A stretch of DNA of 38,521 nt, from positions 1 to 38,521 of the forward strand of contig BLZN01000048.1 of assembly GCA_014132315.1 (NCBI GenBank). Direction: 5' to 3'. The notes beneath the pieces are model-generated. The model worked only from the letters and a program-made list of their open reading frames with translations, did no database searches and had not been told where the DNA came from. Position 1 is the first letter of the stretch; each line of letters opens with the position of its first letter. Positions 25,053 to 34,134 of the stretch are shown here, piece by piece. Source of the stretch: Rickettsiales bacterium. GTDB lineage: Bacteria > Pseudomonadota > Alphaproteobacteria > Rickettsiales > BLZN01. A program made the translations under genes and the position numbers.

Positions 25053-26969
25053 TTAAGTGCTATCTACCGCCTTCTCTTCTTTCTCTTGCTGATCTTCCAC
25101 AGCGGAGTCATCCTGATCTTCTGCATCTAAGTACTCCGCTTCTTTAGTGTCTTTTTCAGTGTTTTTCTTTGATGAATCACTAGCCGGAGGTAGACCATCT
25201 ACGGGCGGTGGCGCCTGCTTTGTCTCGGTTACGCCGGCTTGCTGTTGGCGTGTTTTTTCAGGATCGAAGGGCTCCTGAGTTGGAACGAATGTTGCTTTTA
25301 ATAAACGGCGTTTGAACATCGTTTCTTCGTAGTACTTAATTTTTTTAGATTTGATCGGTGCGGTTGATTCTATCAGGAGTATCTGCTCATCCCTTGGTAG
25401 CATTATCACTTCTTGCGGCAGCAGCAGGGCTCTTTGCGCCTCTGAGACGTGCAGCGAGCGCGAAGCGGGGTTAAAATCCAAGAATTTTGGTTTATTCAGC
25501 GATTCCTGCTCAACGGTTTTGTTGCCCACGAGCTGCGATATAAGATTCGCAGTTTCTACGTTGTTGGCAGCGAAGGTGATCCGATAGGTGGAATTGGAGA
25601 GAAATGAATTCATCCCCGCGTCTTCATATATTCCCTTTAGCTGCTCCGTATCTTGGATAATTAGGAATAGGCGCACGTTATATCCCCTGAAATATGCAAT
25701 CCCGGTTTTGAATTGCTCCATTTCTCCTAGAGTTGGAAATTCGTCCATCAGGAATAATACTCCGTAAGGATCATCTTTGGTTGGAATATTGCGGCATAAA
25801 AACTCTGTTGCCTGCTGATAAAATACCTGCATAAGTGGCCTGAGCCTGGTGAGGTTATCAGGGGTAATTCCCACATACACGGTTGTTTTTTCTTTCTTGA
25901 ATTGCTGAATATCAAAGTCACTGCTTGCGGTGGCTGTGTCGATCAGCGGGTTTGCCCATAGCTCGAGCGAAGAGTTCATGGTGGATATCACCCCGGAGCG
26001 TTCTTTCTCAGCTTTTTGCAAAAACGCAGCAATATTCATATACGCCACTGGGTGCAGCTTTTTGCCTATTGTGTCCAGCACAACCGCCAAATTATAAGTT
26101 ACGTCGTCGCTGCGCATCGTTCTGACCACCTCGCCAAATGAGGTGATTTTTTCTGCCACTGCATAGAGATATAACACAATCCCTACGAACAAACTCCGTG
26201 CTTCATTCACCCAGAAATCCTGCTCAGGCATGAGCAAGCTAGCGATTTTCTGCACATCATCCACCACCTGCCCTGCCTTTGGGCTGAGCCAATCCAGGGG
26301 GTTATAGCAATGAGTGAGGCCATTTGGATCAGCGGGATTCCACAGATAAACTTTCTGTCCTAGCTTTCTGCGATAGCCGCTGGTCAATGTAAAATTCTCC
26401 AGTTTTATGTCGTGTACAAAGCATGAATCCTCCCAAAAAAGCAGATTCGGAATTACAAATCCAACGCCCTTACCAGAGCCCGTGGGGGCAAAGAGCAGGG
26501 CGTGTTGATATCCGCCTGCAATCAACAGGCCTCTCCTGTCTTTGCCTATTATGATACCCTTTTTGCTTCTGAGCCCTGCCTTTCTAATTTCTTTTTCTTC
26601 TGCCCATTTGGCATCTCCATGTACTGACTCTTTTTTCTTGAACGGGCGCCATTCCCCGATAATTCCTTTGGTTGACCACAGGATTATTCCCAGCAAGGTA
26701 AGCGGGGAGAAGAGCGAACCAAACAGCTTAAGCTGTAGCATTGTGTCATAGGCGGCACGGTTTTTCCACCAGTGCTCTACATATTTGAATATTGTTGGGT
26801 ACAGGCCATAGGGAAATTTCTTGAAATTTGGCTGTATCGCATGAAAATTCAGGTGATTGGGTCCCCACACGAGCAATATATATATTACCATTGATGCGTA
26901 TAGACATAGCCCAATCGCTATTATGAGTAGCGATAAGATGATTATGACATTGCGAATATGTCTATTCAT
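25053..26969 (-). CDS. virD4: Type IV secretion coupling protein VirD4
   Basis: Inner-membrane ATPase that selects substrates and delivers them to the T4SS channel. The 638-aa protein has two N-terminal membrane helices (about 8-35 and 78-100), Walker A APTGSGKGVG with Lys167, the conserved NPLDWLSP segment, and Walker B LFLMDEFPTLGEM. The last about 80 residues form a low-complexity, strongly acidic tail with many Asp/Glu/Gln, which could help bind substrates. Last gene of the vir block; its start lies 6 bp after virB11. Motifs are complete. Confidence 0.96.
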   Translation of the reverse strand: MNRHIRNVIIILSLLIIAIGLCLYASMVIYILLVWGPNHLNFHAIQPNFKKFPYGLYPTIFKYVEHWWKNRAAYDTMLQLKLFGSLFSPLTLLGIILWSTKGIIGEWRPFKKKESVHGDAKWAEEKEIRKAGLRSKKGIIIGKDRRGLLIAGGYQHALLFAPTGSGKGVGFVIPNLLFWEDSCFVHDIKLENFTLTSGYRRKLGQKVYLWNPADPNGLTHCYNPLDWLSPKAGQVVDDVQKIASLLMPEQDFWVNEARSLFVGIVLYLYAVAEKITSFGEVVRTMRSDDVTYNLAVVLDTIGKKLHPVAYMNIAAFLQKAEKERSGVISTMNSSLELWANPLIDTATASSDFDIQQFKKEKTTVYVGITPDNLTRLRPLMQVFYQQATEFLCRNIPTKDDPYGVLFLMDEFPTLGEMEQFKTGIAYFRGYNVRLFLIIQDTEQLKGIYEDAGMNSFLSNSTYRITFAANNVETANLISQLVGNKTVEQESLNKPKFLDFNPASRSLHVSEAQRALLLPQEVIMLPRDEQILLIESTAPIKSKKIKYYEETMFKRRLLKATFVPTQEPFDPEKTRQQQAGVTETKQAPPPVDGLPPASDSSKKNTEKDTKEAEYLDAEDQDDSAVEDQQEKEEKAVDST

Positions 26970-26975
26970 GTCCCT

Positions 26976-27968
26976 CTATTTCTCCAACTTTAAGTCTTTA
27001 GTAAAACAAATTTCTGAAACATATCTCTTGCCTTTTTCTGCCCTTTTTAGCTGCACTATGACATCAACTACATTGAGTATATATTCTCTGATTTGCTCAG
27101 GAGGGAGGCCCAGCCCCGCTTGCATTACCATCAGCTTTAGCTGCTCTATTGCCATTCTCGGGGTGTCTGCGTGCAGCGTGGCAATTGATCCAGGGTGCCC
27201 AGTGTTGATCGCTCGCAGGAAGCTGAATGCCTCTGCACCCCTTAATTCACCAACGATTATCCGGTCTGGCCTGAGCCTCAGACAGGCTTCGATCAAATCT
27301 TGGGTAGTGACTTTTGCCTTGCCTTGCCCGCCTTTTGAGGCAATTAAATGCACCCGGTTTGGATGGTCGCTCAGCACCACTTCTCTGGCATCCTCTACCG
27401 TAATTAGCCGTTCCTCGGACGGTATTGCCCTCAAGACGGCATTACCAAAGGTGGTTTTGCCGGTCGACGTGCCTCCACTAATTATTAGATTTTTTTTATG
27501 GATCACTGAGCTCTGCAAAAACTCTTTGATTTTGTTTGCTTCGAGCATTTTGCGTAGCTCCTGACCGCTCTGATCTTCTTTTTCCTGGATTGCCGTTTGG
27601 TTGAATGCCCCCAGTTTTTCATACTGATCTAAATCTAGGTTTAGCGTTGAAGGTTTTCTGATCGATAGCACGATAGAGCCCGACTCGCAGGCAGGAGGGA
27701 GGACAATTTGGATTCGATATCCATTTGGCAAGGTAGCAGAAAGCAATGGTTTCTCCTCGCTGATTGACTGATCAGTGGCCTGTGCCACCAGACGCGCCAA
27801 GCCCTTGAGGTGGCTTATATCAAGCTCTGGTGCTTCTTCCTGCCTTATGTCCCCTCTGTTTTCTATCCAGCATTCTTTTGGCCTATTGATCGATATTTCA
27901 TTCACCCCTTCTTCTTCAAAGAAGTTTTGCAGAGGCTTCAGATATGTCTCCAGTGCCGCATGGCTCAT
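26976..27968 (-). CDS. virB11: Type IV secretion ATPase VirB11
   Basis: Hexameric traffic ATPase at the cytoplasmic base of the T4SS. The 330-aa length is normal. N-terminal domain residues 1-145; then Walker A SGGTSTGKTT with Lys171, the Asp box VEDAREV, Walker B with LRLRPDRIIVGELRGAEA, and the His box GHPGSIATLHAD. Starts 4 bp after virB10 and is followed by virD4 after 6 bp, so the genes form one operon. Confidence 0.97.
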   Translation of the reverse strand: MSHAALETYLKPLQNFFEEEGVNEISINRPKECWIENRGDIRQEEAPELDISHLKGLARLVAQATDQSISEEKPLLSATLPNGYRIQIVLPPACESGSIVLSIRKPSTLNLDLDQYEKLGAFNQTAIQEKEDQSGQELRKMLEANKIKEFLQSSVIHKKNLIISGGTSTGKTTFGNAVLRAIPSEERLITVEDAREVVLSDHPNRVHLIASKGGQGKAKVTTQDLIEACLRLRPDRIIVGELRGAEAFSFLRAINTGHPGSIATLHADTPRMAIEQLKLMVMQAGLGLPPEQIREYILNVVDVIVQLKRAEKGKRYVSEICFTKDLKLEK

Positions 27969-27972
27969 TTTA

Positions 27973-29295
27973 TTACTTTCTAATGATTCTGTTGATGTGC
28001 TTAGAGAATACTATATCCTTATTAACAAATACCTTCATTGATGCTCCCTGGTTTATCCTGATGGTAGGTGATGGATTGGAATATAGAGTAATGTAGTCTT
28101 TTAAAATATCCGATACATCTCCTGTGATATCTCTGATAGCCAGATCTATTGGTCTGCCTGTGGTGGTAGTTTTGCCATCTTTGTCGGTGTTAGTAGTGAT
28201 TTTATTATCCGCAGAGTCTCCGGCTATCTTATCCAAAATCACTCCTGATCCCAGGGTGATGGCGCTGAACAGCAGCGCATTCTTCATAACTTGTAAAAAT
28301 TTGGTGTCTAAATCTCCCGCAATTCCTGATCTGCCCAGCTGGTCTATTCCAGAAGAGGTTACCTGAATATCGATCCCGTCTGGCAGTATGATCCTATTCC
28401 AAACAATCATGACTCTGCTTTGTCCGGGAGATACTTGGGATTCATATTCACCTATAACTCTTGATCCTTTGGGTATTAACACGGCCTGTCCCGCTTCAGA
28501 ATATACGTCCCTGCTGACTATTGCTCTCAAAGTGCCAGGCAGATCAGTATTGATTGCGTTTTCCAGCACAATATCAATTATTTTGCCTTGTGCGATTATA
28601 TGCTCTCTGGGTCCTGAATATTTAGCTGAGATCTGAGGTGCGGTACTTCTTTCTGGCTTGCGATTAACATCGGGGTGCTCATCCTCTTCTGCAAACATAT
28701 TTTTGAGGCCCTTTATAGTATCTTTATTTATCATTTTTGTAGGGTCAGATGGATCTATCATGCCTCCACTCGCTCCGCTTGCCCCATTGCCTCCGCCCAA
28801 TCCACCCATCACGCTGCCTCCAAAAGCTAGCATATTTGAATTTCTTCTTGCCTTAAGATCTGAATCATCAGCGCTAATTTCTGAGACAGTTGGTGCTTTG
28901 CTTGTTTTTTCTTCTCTAGGCTTGATCGGTGGCACAAGTATCACCTCTTCTTTTTTCTTTGGTGGGGCGACCACAGGCGGAGGCGGAGGCGGAGTGGGGA
29001 CAACCAACGGAGGCCGAGTAGGTAATGTTGGTGTTGTAGTAATTTTGGTCTCAAAATTTTGCGGTGCTGCTTCCGCCTGCTCTAGCAGCCTTTCTATCTC
29101 TTCTTGCTGTTCTTTTTGATCGACTTGCTCAGCCTTTTCTTCGGAGTCACCGCTGAAAAATATATACCATATAGCGCCGATACTCAAAAGCACCACTGCT
29201 GCTATCATTAGCTTTTGCTTGATTCCAGAGATTCCGACAATAGAGCTCCTGGAGGATACTTCTGCCTGTTCTATTGCTGGTACTTCTTCACTCAT
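27973..29295 (-). CDS. virB10: Type IV secretion channel protein VirB10
   Basis: Spans the envelope, links inner-membrane ATPases to the outer-membrane pore and gates it. The 440-aa protein has a short cytoplasmic N-terminus, one membrane helix at about 29-47, a proline-rich periplasmic stretch (about 88-125, with PTPPPPPPVVAPP), a Gly-rich linker (GGSVMGGLGGGNGASG) and a C-terminal VirB10/TrbI domain from about 215, including VLIPKGSRVIGEYES and RIILPDG. Sits 21 bp after virB9. The glycine-rich linker is longer than I would expect. Confidence 0.95.
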   Translation of the reverse strand: MSEEVPAIEQAEVSSRSSIVGISGIKQKLMIAAVVLLSIGAIWYIFFSGDSEEKAEQVDQKEQQEEIERLLEQAEAAPQNFETKITTTPTLPTRPPLVVPTPPPPPPVVAPPKKKEEVILVPPIKPREEKTSKAPTVSEISADDSDLKARRNSNMLAFGGSVMGGLGGGNGASGASGGMIDPSDPTKMINKDTIKGLKNMFAEEDEHPDVNRKPERSTAPQISAKYSGPREHIIAQGKIIDIVLENAINTDLPGTLRAIVSRDVYSEAGQAVLIPKGSRVIGEYESQVSPGQSRVMIVWNRIILPDGIDIQVTSSGIDQLGRSGIAGDLDTKFLQVMKNALLFSAITLGSGVILDKIAGDSADNKITTNTDKDGKTTTTGRPIDLAIRDITGDVSDILKDYITLYSNPSPTIRINQGASMKVFVNKDIVFSKHINRIIRK

Positions 29296-29316
29296 TTTAT
29301 TTCTTTGATTAATTCT

Positions 29317-30078
29317 TTAATAATTCTTATTTTCATTATATAACTCCAATGTTTTGTCTTGGTGGTGTAGGATTAATTTAGGTGCTACTTTATTAACAAT
29401 GATATAATCTTTATATGACAATATCTGCAAATCCTCCTGTTTTTTGCCGGATGACGGCAAGGAGATCTCAGGGGCTTCATTTTGGAATTTCATATATGTT
29501 AGCTTGCCATCGTCAAAGACGACCGTTGGTGCAATTTCCTCATCTCCCTTGAAGCTATAATTACGATTTTTCTTCGCCATTATGGTGTCTTCCAAGGATA
29601 TATCGCGCTTGGAGTGATATAGCATTTGCGTTGGCGGAGATAGCTTGACTTCTGCCATGTCAATGGGTTCCTCAGGATAATAAAACCTCACCACATATGC
29701 CAGATCCTTATCGGCTTTATCCGTTGGTTTTTTGGAAAATAAATCGAACTCATATATTCTTTTTTTATTGGTGATGATGGTCATATTGGTGTGTGCATTG
29801 GGCTCCTGAGGGGATATGAACAAGCTGCGGCCTGATTTATTTATTTTCCAGGATGATGAGTCACCTAATGATATTTCAATTGGCTCTTCTCCTTTGGAGA
29901 AATCGATATGCGATTGATATCCATAATGCAGCGTGACAGCAAACACCTCATTTTCATTGTATATGAATGTTTTGATGCGGCTATCGATTGCTATGGGCTT
30001 GCCATATTCTGCCTGCGCTGGCAAAGATATCAGGCAATAAATTAAAATAATGAGGATGTTTTGCATGATTTTTTTCAT
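29317..30078 (-). CDS. virB9: Type IV secretion outer-membrane complex protein VirB9
   Basis: Forms the outer-membrane core complex with VirB7 and VirB10. The 253-aa protein begins with a signal peptide (hydrophobic 5-20, likely cleavage after AQA at residue 23). The N-terminal domain contains VFAVTLHYGYQSHIDF and ISLGDSSSWKI. The C-terminal domain, with NRNYSFKGDEEIAPTVVFDDG followed by KLTYMKF, is the conserved VirB9/CagX part. Starts 3 bp after virB8. No virB7 lipoprotein gene was seen in the adjoining sequence. Confidence 0.95.
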   Translation of the reverse strand: MKKIMQNILIILIYCLISLPAQAEYGKPIAIDSRIKTFIYNENEVFAVTLHYGYQSHIDFSKGEEPIEISLGDSSSWKINKSGRSLFISPQEPNAHTNMTIITNKKRIYEFDLFSKKPTDKADKDLAYVVRFYYPEEPIDMAEVKLSPPTQMLYHSKRDISLEDTIMAKKNRNYSFKGDEEIAPTVVFDDGKLTYMKFQNEAPEISLPSSGKKQEDLQILSYKDYIIVNKVAPKLILHHQDKTLELYNENKNY

Positions 30079-30081
30079 AAT

Positions 30082-30759
30082 TTATTCTAACACCTCGTCA
30101 TTTACTCTGTAGGATGTCACTTGGAAGCCTAGGGGGTTAAAATAACGCTCATTTTCGTTCATTTCTATTGATATATAATGGAATGATATTACTGCTATTT
30201 GGTCTTTGCGCACAGTCCTGTTTCTTAAGTTTACCTCGGTGGAAAATCTAATCTGCGCTGTGTCTGGAGAGAGATATTGTATGGACCTGACTTTTAAGGA
30301 TGAGCCGAGGTTATCGGCATATAAATTGATGGGGCTGTTTGGGTTGCCGGGGCTGATAAAAGACCGGAATTGGCTATATACTTCTTTGTTAGATAGCAGG
30401 CGCACCTCTGTGTAATAATCTTGCTCATAGCTATAGGGGTCGAATAGCTCTCTTGTTCTGATATATTTAATTAAGAAATAATTGTTGACTGCTTCATTTA
30501 TAGTAAATTTTTTAATATTTGCTGGATCTACCAGCGTTACAATGCCAGTTTTTTTCTCAATTTCGATCACAAAAGGATCCAAGGACCGACTATTTGCAAC
30601 TTTCATGGCGATGATCGAGCTGGCTATTACTCCGATAATTGAGATCAGGGATAGCATTATTAGAAGGTTCCGCTGCAACAGAATAGCGCTATACCTATCA
30701 TATCCCCATCCCTCCAGGTTTGTTGGTCGCTTTCTCCGCGCTTTATATTTTTTGAGCAT
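30082..30759 (-). CDS. virB8: Type IV secretion inner-membrane assembly protein VirB8
   Basis: Bitopic inner-membrane protein needed to assemble the T4SS. The 225-aa product has a basic N-terminus with WGYDRYSAILLQRN, one membrane helix at about 32-53, and a periplasmic NTF2-like domain with the conserved YIRTRELFDP segment, followed by NPLGFQVTSYRVNDE at the end. First gene of the virB8-B9-B10-B11-D4 block; the promoter should lie in the 192-bp spacer to yraN, where I see no clear consensus. Confidence 0.93.
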   Translation of the reverse strand: MLKKYKARRKRPTNLEGWGYDRYSAILLQRNLLIMLSLISIIGVIASSIIAMKVANSRSLDPFVIEIEKKTGIVTLVDPANIKKFTINEAVNNYFLIKYIRTRELFDPYSYEQDYYTEVRLLSNKEVYSQFRSFISPGNPNSPINLYADNLGSSLKVRSIQYLSPDTAQIRFSTEVNLRNRTVRKDQIAVISFHYISIEMNENERYFNPLGFQVTSYRVNDEVLE

Positions 30760-30951
30760 ACTTTTGAAGTCGCTTAAACAGCGATTAGGATAATAAAGGT
30801 ATTTTATGAAGAATTTGTAAAGCTAGCATATATAATTAATATATAATCTATGTATTATTTCTAACGAGATTATAATCAAACCTCGTCTTTGCTCTTTGAT
30901 TTTCTGCTTGGACAGGTATAGAGTTTACATCCTATTTCTGCTCCAGACAAG

Positions 30952-31290
30952 CTAAAATAATCGCATTTTCTTTGGTAGCTTCCAGGAAGATAAATAATAT
31001 ACATAAAAACAAACATCCAGCCTTTGCAAGCGTGGTCTCTGGCTAATAAAATAACTTGCGGCATTTTTGATTCTTTTAATCTGTTTGTGTCGCAAAGATT
31101 CCAGTAATATTCTGTCATCGCTGCGTGCTTTTACCTCGATGAAAAATATTGTTTTGTTTCTTAAGGCAATTATATCTATTTCGCCAAAGTGGTTGCGGTG
31201 GCGATGGACAAGTATCTTATAAAACTGCATTTTGAGCATGATTATGACTGCTAACTCAGCTAATCTGCCAGTTAAATGTGCCTTGTACAT
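30952..31290 (-). CDS. yraN: UPF0102 family protein YraN (predicted endonuclease-like fold)
   Basis: Small protein of the YraN family, related to Holliday-junction resolvases and restriction-type nucleases; the true role is not established. The 112-aa length is normal. The family motif HFGEIDIIALRNKTIFFIEVKAR (written here in part: FGEIDIIA and FIEVKAR) carries the E-x-D...E-x-K active-site pattern. N-terminal G-x-x-AE is present. Its start overlaps the end of the class IV aminotransferase gene by 35 bp, suggesting coupled translation. Confidence 0.88.
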   Translation of the reverse strand: MYKAHLTGRLAELAVIIMLKMQFYKILVHRHRNHFGEIDIIALRNKTIFFIEVKARSDDRILLESLRHKQIKRIKNAASYFISQRPRLQRLDVCFYVYYLSSWKLPKKMRLF

Positions 31291-32149
31291 ATTGTCTCTG
31301 GTCTTTTAGGAGCATTTCTCTGATTTTATACGCTATTTTTGTTTCTGGAAAGTGGATTTTGTTAGGCAGCAGCTTAACTGCAGGGAGCGCTAGCCAGCTG
31401 ACATTAGTGATAAATACCGATTTTGCTTCCTTCAGATGATCTATTGTATATTCTCCTGTATGTACTTTGTATGAGATATGTGGGGATAATTCTATTATCC
31501 GTTTTCTTATTATTCCCGCTAATACTCCGCATTCTATTGAGGGAGTGTAAAGATTTTTGCCATCAAACCAAAAAATATTGCCAGAACTCACCTCGCATAT
31601 ATGTCCTGTGCTGTTTAACATCAGTGCTTCAAAGCAGCTCTGCTCCTCTGCCTCTATTTTGGCAAGTATTGAACTCAGGCCTTGCATCAGTTTGTGCCTG
31701 ACCGGCAGGGCACGAGGAGATATTTTTTCATAGCTGGAAAGAAACAATTCCACATTCTCTTGTGCTATGCCTGCATTAGGCATTATTTCCATAACTATGT
31801 TTGGGTTGATATTCTGGGTTGGCATATAGCCTCTGCTGCCAATGCCGCGGCTTATTGCGATGCGCAGAAAACCAGCTTTGATTTCGCTCTGCGCAGTTAG
31901 CTTTTCTGCATAGTTGATAAGCTCTCCAAGATTTTTTTGGGTCATTTGAATTTTTAAGCTTGCCAACCCATCAAGCAATCTCTTGATGTGATGATGCCAC
32001 AGATATGGCTTTCCTTCTACGATTCTGATTGTTTCAAAAATCCCATCCCCAAAGCGGAAACCCCGATCCTTTATGCTTATTTTTGCCCGCCCTATGTCTG
32101 ATATTTTGCCATTTATAGATGCTAAACCCATACGAGATTTTATCGCCAT
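31256..32149 (-). CDS. Class IV aminotransferase (PabC/Dat/IlvE type)
   Basis: PLP enzyme of fold type IV; members include 4-amino-4-deoxychorismate lyase, D-amino acid and branched-chain aminotransferases. The 297-aa length fits. FRFGDGIFETIRI (31-43), the PLP-binding Lys153 in HKLMQGL, Glu186 in ICEVSSGNIFW and VLAGIIRK are the class IV hallmarks. Which substrate is used cannot be settled by eye; a PabC role in folate synthesis would fit a cell that makes chorismate via the aroA product. Overlaps the thioredoxin-like gene by 10 bp at its start. Confidence 0.85.
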   Translation of the reverse strand: MAIKSRMGLASINGKISDIGRAKISIKDRGFRFGDGIFETIRIVEGKPYLWHHHIKRLLDGLASLKIQMTQKNLGELINYAEKLTAQSEIKAGFLRIAISRGIGSRGYMPTQNINPNIVMEIMPNAGIAQENVELFLSSYEKISPRALPVRHKLMQGLSSILAKIEAEEQSCFEALMLNSTGHICEVSSGNIFWFDGKNLYTPSIECGVLAGIIRKRIIELSPHISYKVHTGEYTIDHLKEAKSVFITNVSWLALPAVKLLPNKIHFPETKIAYKIREMLLKDQRQYVQGTFNWQIS

Positions 32150-32727
32150 TTAATGGAGCATCCGATACTTGGGTATTGCGTTTTAGGCGCTTTGCCGCTT
32201 TGAGCAACTGCCATCATTGCTTCATATAATTCTCTTTTTGCGTCTAGGTTGGAGCTGTTGCCAGAGCTGTCCAGTCTTCCTCTATATTGAAGTTCCAGAT
32301 TTGCGTCAAATCCATAGAAATCTGGCGTGCACACAGCTTTATATTTTTTGGCTACGCTCTGCTCCTCATCTATGAGATAGGGAAATGGCAGCTGTGCTTT
32401 TTTATGCAGCTTGGCCATGTTCTCAAAGGAATCTTCGGGGTAGCTTGTGGTGTCATTTGGCATAATTCCTACAGTATAAATCCCATATACTTTAAGATCT
32501 GCAGCATCACGAATAATTTTATTTAGTATAGTCTGCACATAAGGACAGTGGTTGCACATAAACACCACAACCAGGCCGTTCGGACCCCTTGTCTTGGCTA
32601 GGTCATAATATTTTCCATCTGTGCCTTTTAAATTAAAATCTTCAGCCAACCAATCTATTTCTGCCTGCGGTGTTTCTGTCTTGACCATTTGCTGCTCCAT
32701 CTGATAATTTTTTTTATTAAATAGCAA
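32140..32727 (-). CDS. Thioredoxin-like (redoxin/AhpC-TSA fold) protein with CNHC motif
   Basis: The 195-aa protein has FNLKGTDGKYYDL, then VVVFMCNHCPYVQTI with the CNHC pair (Cys58, Cys61) where thioredoxins have CGPC, IMPNDTTSYPEDS, and VCTPDFYGFD with the cis-proline. This is the pattern of a widespread 'thioredoxin family protein' group of unknown redox partner. No signal peptide, so cytoplasmic. Internal ATGs at residues 10 and 14 are alternative starts; the conserved fold begins at about residue 28. First gene of a three-gene overlapping cluster with the aminotransferase and yraN. Confidence 0.88.
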   Translation of the reverse strand: MLFNKKNYQMEQQMVKTETPQAEIDWLAEDFNLKGTDGKYYDLAKTRGPNGLVVVFMCNHCPYVQTILNKIIRDAADLKVYGIYTVGIMPNDTTSYPEDSFENMAKLHKKAQLPFPYLIDEEQSVAKKYKAVCTPDFYGFDANLELQYRGRLDSSGNSSNLDAKRELYEAMMAVAQSGKAPKTQYPSIGCSIKWR

Positions 32728-33091
32728 CCTGCCAGGCTAATGTAAATAATCAGATTTTATTTTTTCTGAGGACATAAATTGCGATATGCGGATTATCTTG
32801 GTAAGGTTTGTCATCTGGGGTTTATGGGGGCATATTAGGTGCCTAAAGAGGTGAGGCCCTGAGGGTGCGTTGCCTTGTTGTTGAGTGAATTTGCTAGTTC
32901 ATTTGCAGTGAATCCATAGCGAACTTGAATTTAGTTACAAAACACAAGCTATAAAACAAAGCTTGCTGTTGTGTTTATATTAGCTATACTATCTGGAGAT
33001 AGGCTATATAATACAGATTCCGTACATTCAGGGATGCGCCAAAATTTTCTGGATTAATTTATTAAAATTTGATTAGTGATTAATAGACAAA
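32728..33091. other. Spacer before suhB with possible promoter
   Basis: No gene seen. A weak sigma70-like pair TTGCTG (32963-32968) and TATACT (32985-32990), spaced by 16 bp, could drive the inositol monophosphatase gene. An 8-bp inverted pair, AAACACAA/TTGTGTTT, lies across the -35 area. The first 200 bp include a GC-richer stretch with no readable protein. Confidence 0.35.
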
Positions 33092-33904
33092 ATGTTTTTT
33101 CCTCCTGATATTCAAGTTATGATGGATGCAGTAAGCAGAGCGCGGCGCGGCTTGATCAGGGATTTTTATGAAGTAGAGAATCTGCAAGCTTCACTGAAAG
33201 GCACGCAAGAATTTGTGACTGTTGCCGATACTAAGTCTGAAACCAAGATTTTAGAGGTATTGCAGGAAGCTAGGCCTAAATTTAGTGTTCTTTCCGAGGA
33301 AGCAGGGGAAATCAAGGGCCGGGACAGCGATTGTAGATTCATTGTTGACCCCCTGGATGGGACCTTTAATTTTATGCATGGGCTCCACTATTTCGCTATT
33401 TCAATTGCCCTAGAAAAGATCACAGATGGACGTAGCGAGATAGTGGCTGCAGTGGTGGATACCCCGATATTAAAAGAAACTTTTTGGGCACAGAAGGGCC
33501 ATGGAGCTTATGTTGAGACCGCTGATTTGCAAAGGATAAAAATGAGGGTGAGTTCTAGAAGTGCATTACAACGTTCTTTATTTGGCTTTGGATCGCTATA
33601 TTATGGCGGGGATAAACAGGCCAAAGTTATAGATTTAATGCGCAAAAGCCATATTCATCTGAGGTGCACCGGTGCTTCTGCGCTTGATCTTGCATATTTA
33701 GCAGCTGGCAAATTTGATTGCTATTTTCAGAGCCAAATCTCTCCTTGGGATATAGCGGCTGGCATTTTGCTCATCAAGGAAGCCGGCGGTGTGGTCAGTG
33801 ATATTGCAGGAGGAGGAGATATGCTGGCTAGGAAAGAAATTGTTGCTGCGAACAGCAATTTATTCCCTGCTCTGCTCAAGTCTACACAGAGTGTTTATCT
33901 CTGA
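33092..33904 (+). CDS. suhB: Inositol monophosphatase family protein (SuhB-like)
   Basis: Mg-dependent phosphatase; in bacteria the SuhB type also affects rRNA transcription. The 270-aa length fits. Metal-binding motifs are SEEAGE (68-73), DPLDGT (86-91), and WDIAAGILLIKEAGG with the third Asp. All ligands appear intact. Substrate could be inositol phosphate or a related sugar phosphate. Alone between divergent and convergent neighbours. Confidence 0.9.
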   Translation: MFFPPDIQVMMDAVSRARRGLIRDFYEVENLQASLKGTQEFVTVADTKSETKILEVLQEARPKFSVLSEEAGEIKGRDSDCRFIVDPLDGTFNFMHGLHYFAISIALEKITDGRSEIVAAVVDTPILKETFWAQKGHGAYVETADLQRIKMRVSSRSALQRSLFGFGSLYYGGDKQAKVIDLMRKSHIHLRCTGASALDLAYLAAGKFDCYFQSQISPWDIAAGILLIKEAGGVVSDIAGGGDMLARKEIVAANSNLFPALLKSTQSVYL

Positions 33905-33929
33905 GATACTGCCACATAAGAGGAGGGTT

Positions 33930-34094
33930 TTGAGAAATAATGACAGTTTTATGAGCAAAACCGGGTTCGCAGGACCACGCAAAGCATCAATGCTCACGTT
34001 GCAGGTTTGGAACAAAAATCCCCAAAGGGAGTATATTCAGCCATTTTCAGCTAAATCTTGCCGCTGCTTTGCTGCTATATTTTGCGAGTCTTGA
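33930..34094 (+). CDS. Possible small protein (54 aa), TTG start
   Basis: A near-perfect AGGAGG (about 33920-33926) lies a few bases before a TTG at 33930 that opens 54 codons; an in-frame ATG at 33951 gives 47 codons. The product is basic, with GPRKASMLTLQVWNKNPQRE and three Cys near the end (SCRCFAAIFC). No family recognised. The ribosome site is the only support, and it may be chance. Confidence 0.25.
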   Translation: MRNNDSFMSKTGFAGPRKASMLTLQVWNKNPQREYIQPFSAKSCRCFAAIFCES

Positions 34095-34134
34095 TATGGT
34101 TTTGTCAATCTATGTAGTTTGTCTATATTTGGGC

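Noticed and set aside
30876-31118. 80-codon minus-strand frame overlapping yraN
   Set aside because: Out of frame with the conserved EID...EVK motif of yraN, which occupies the same bases.
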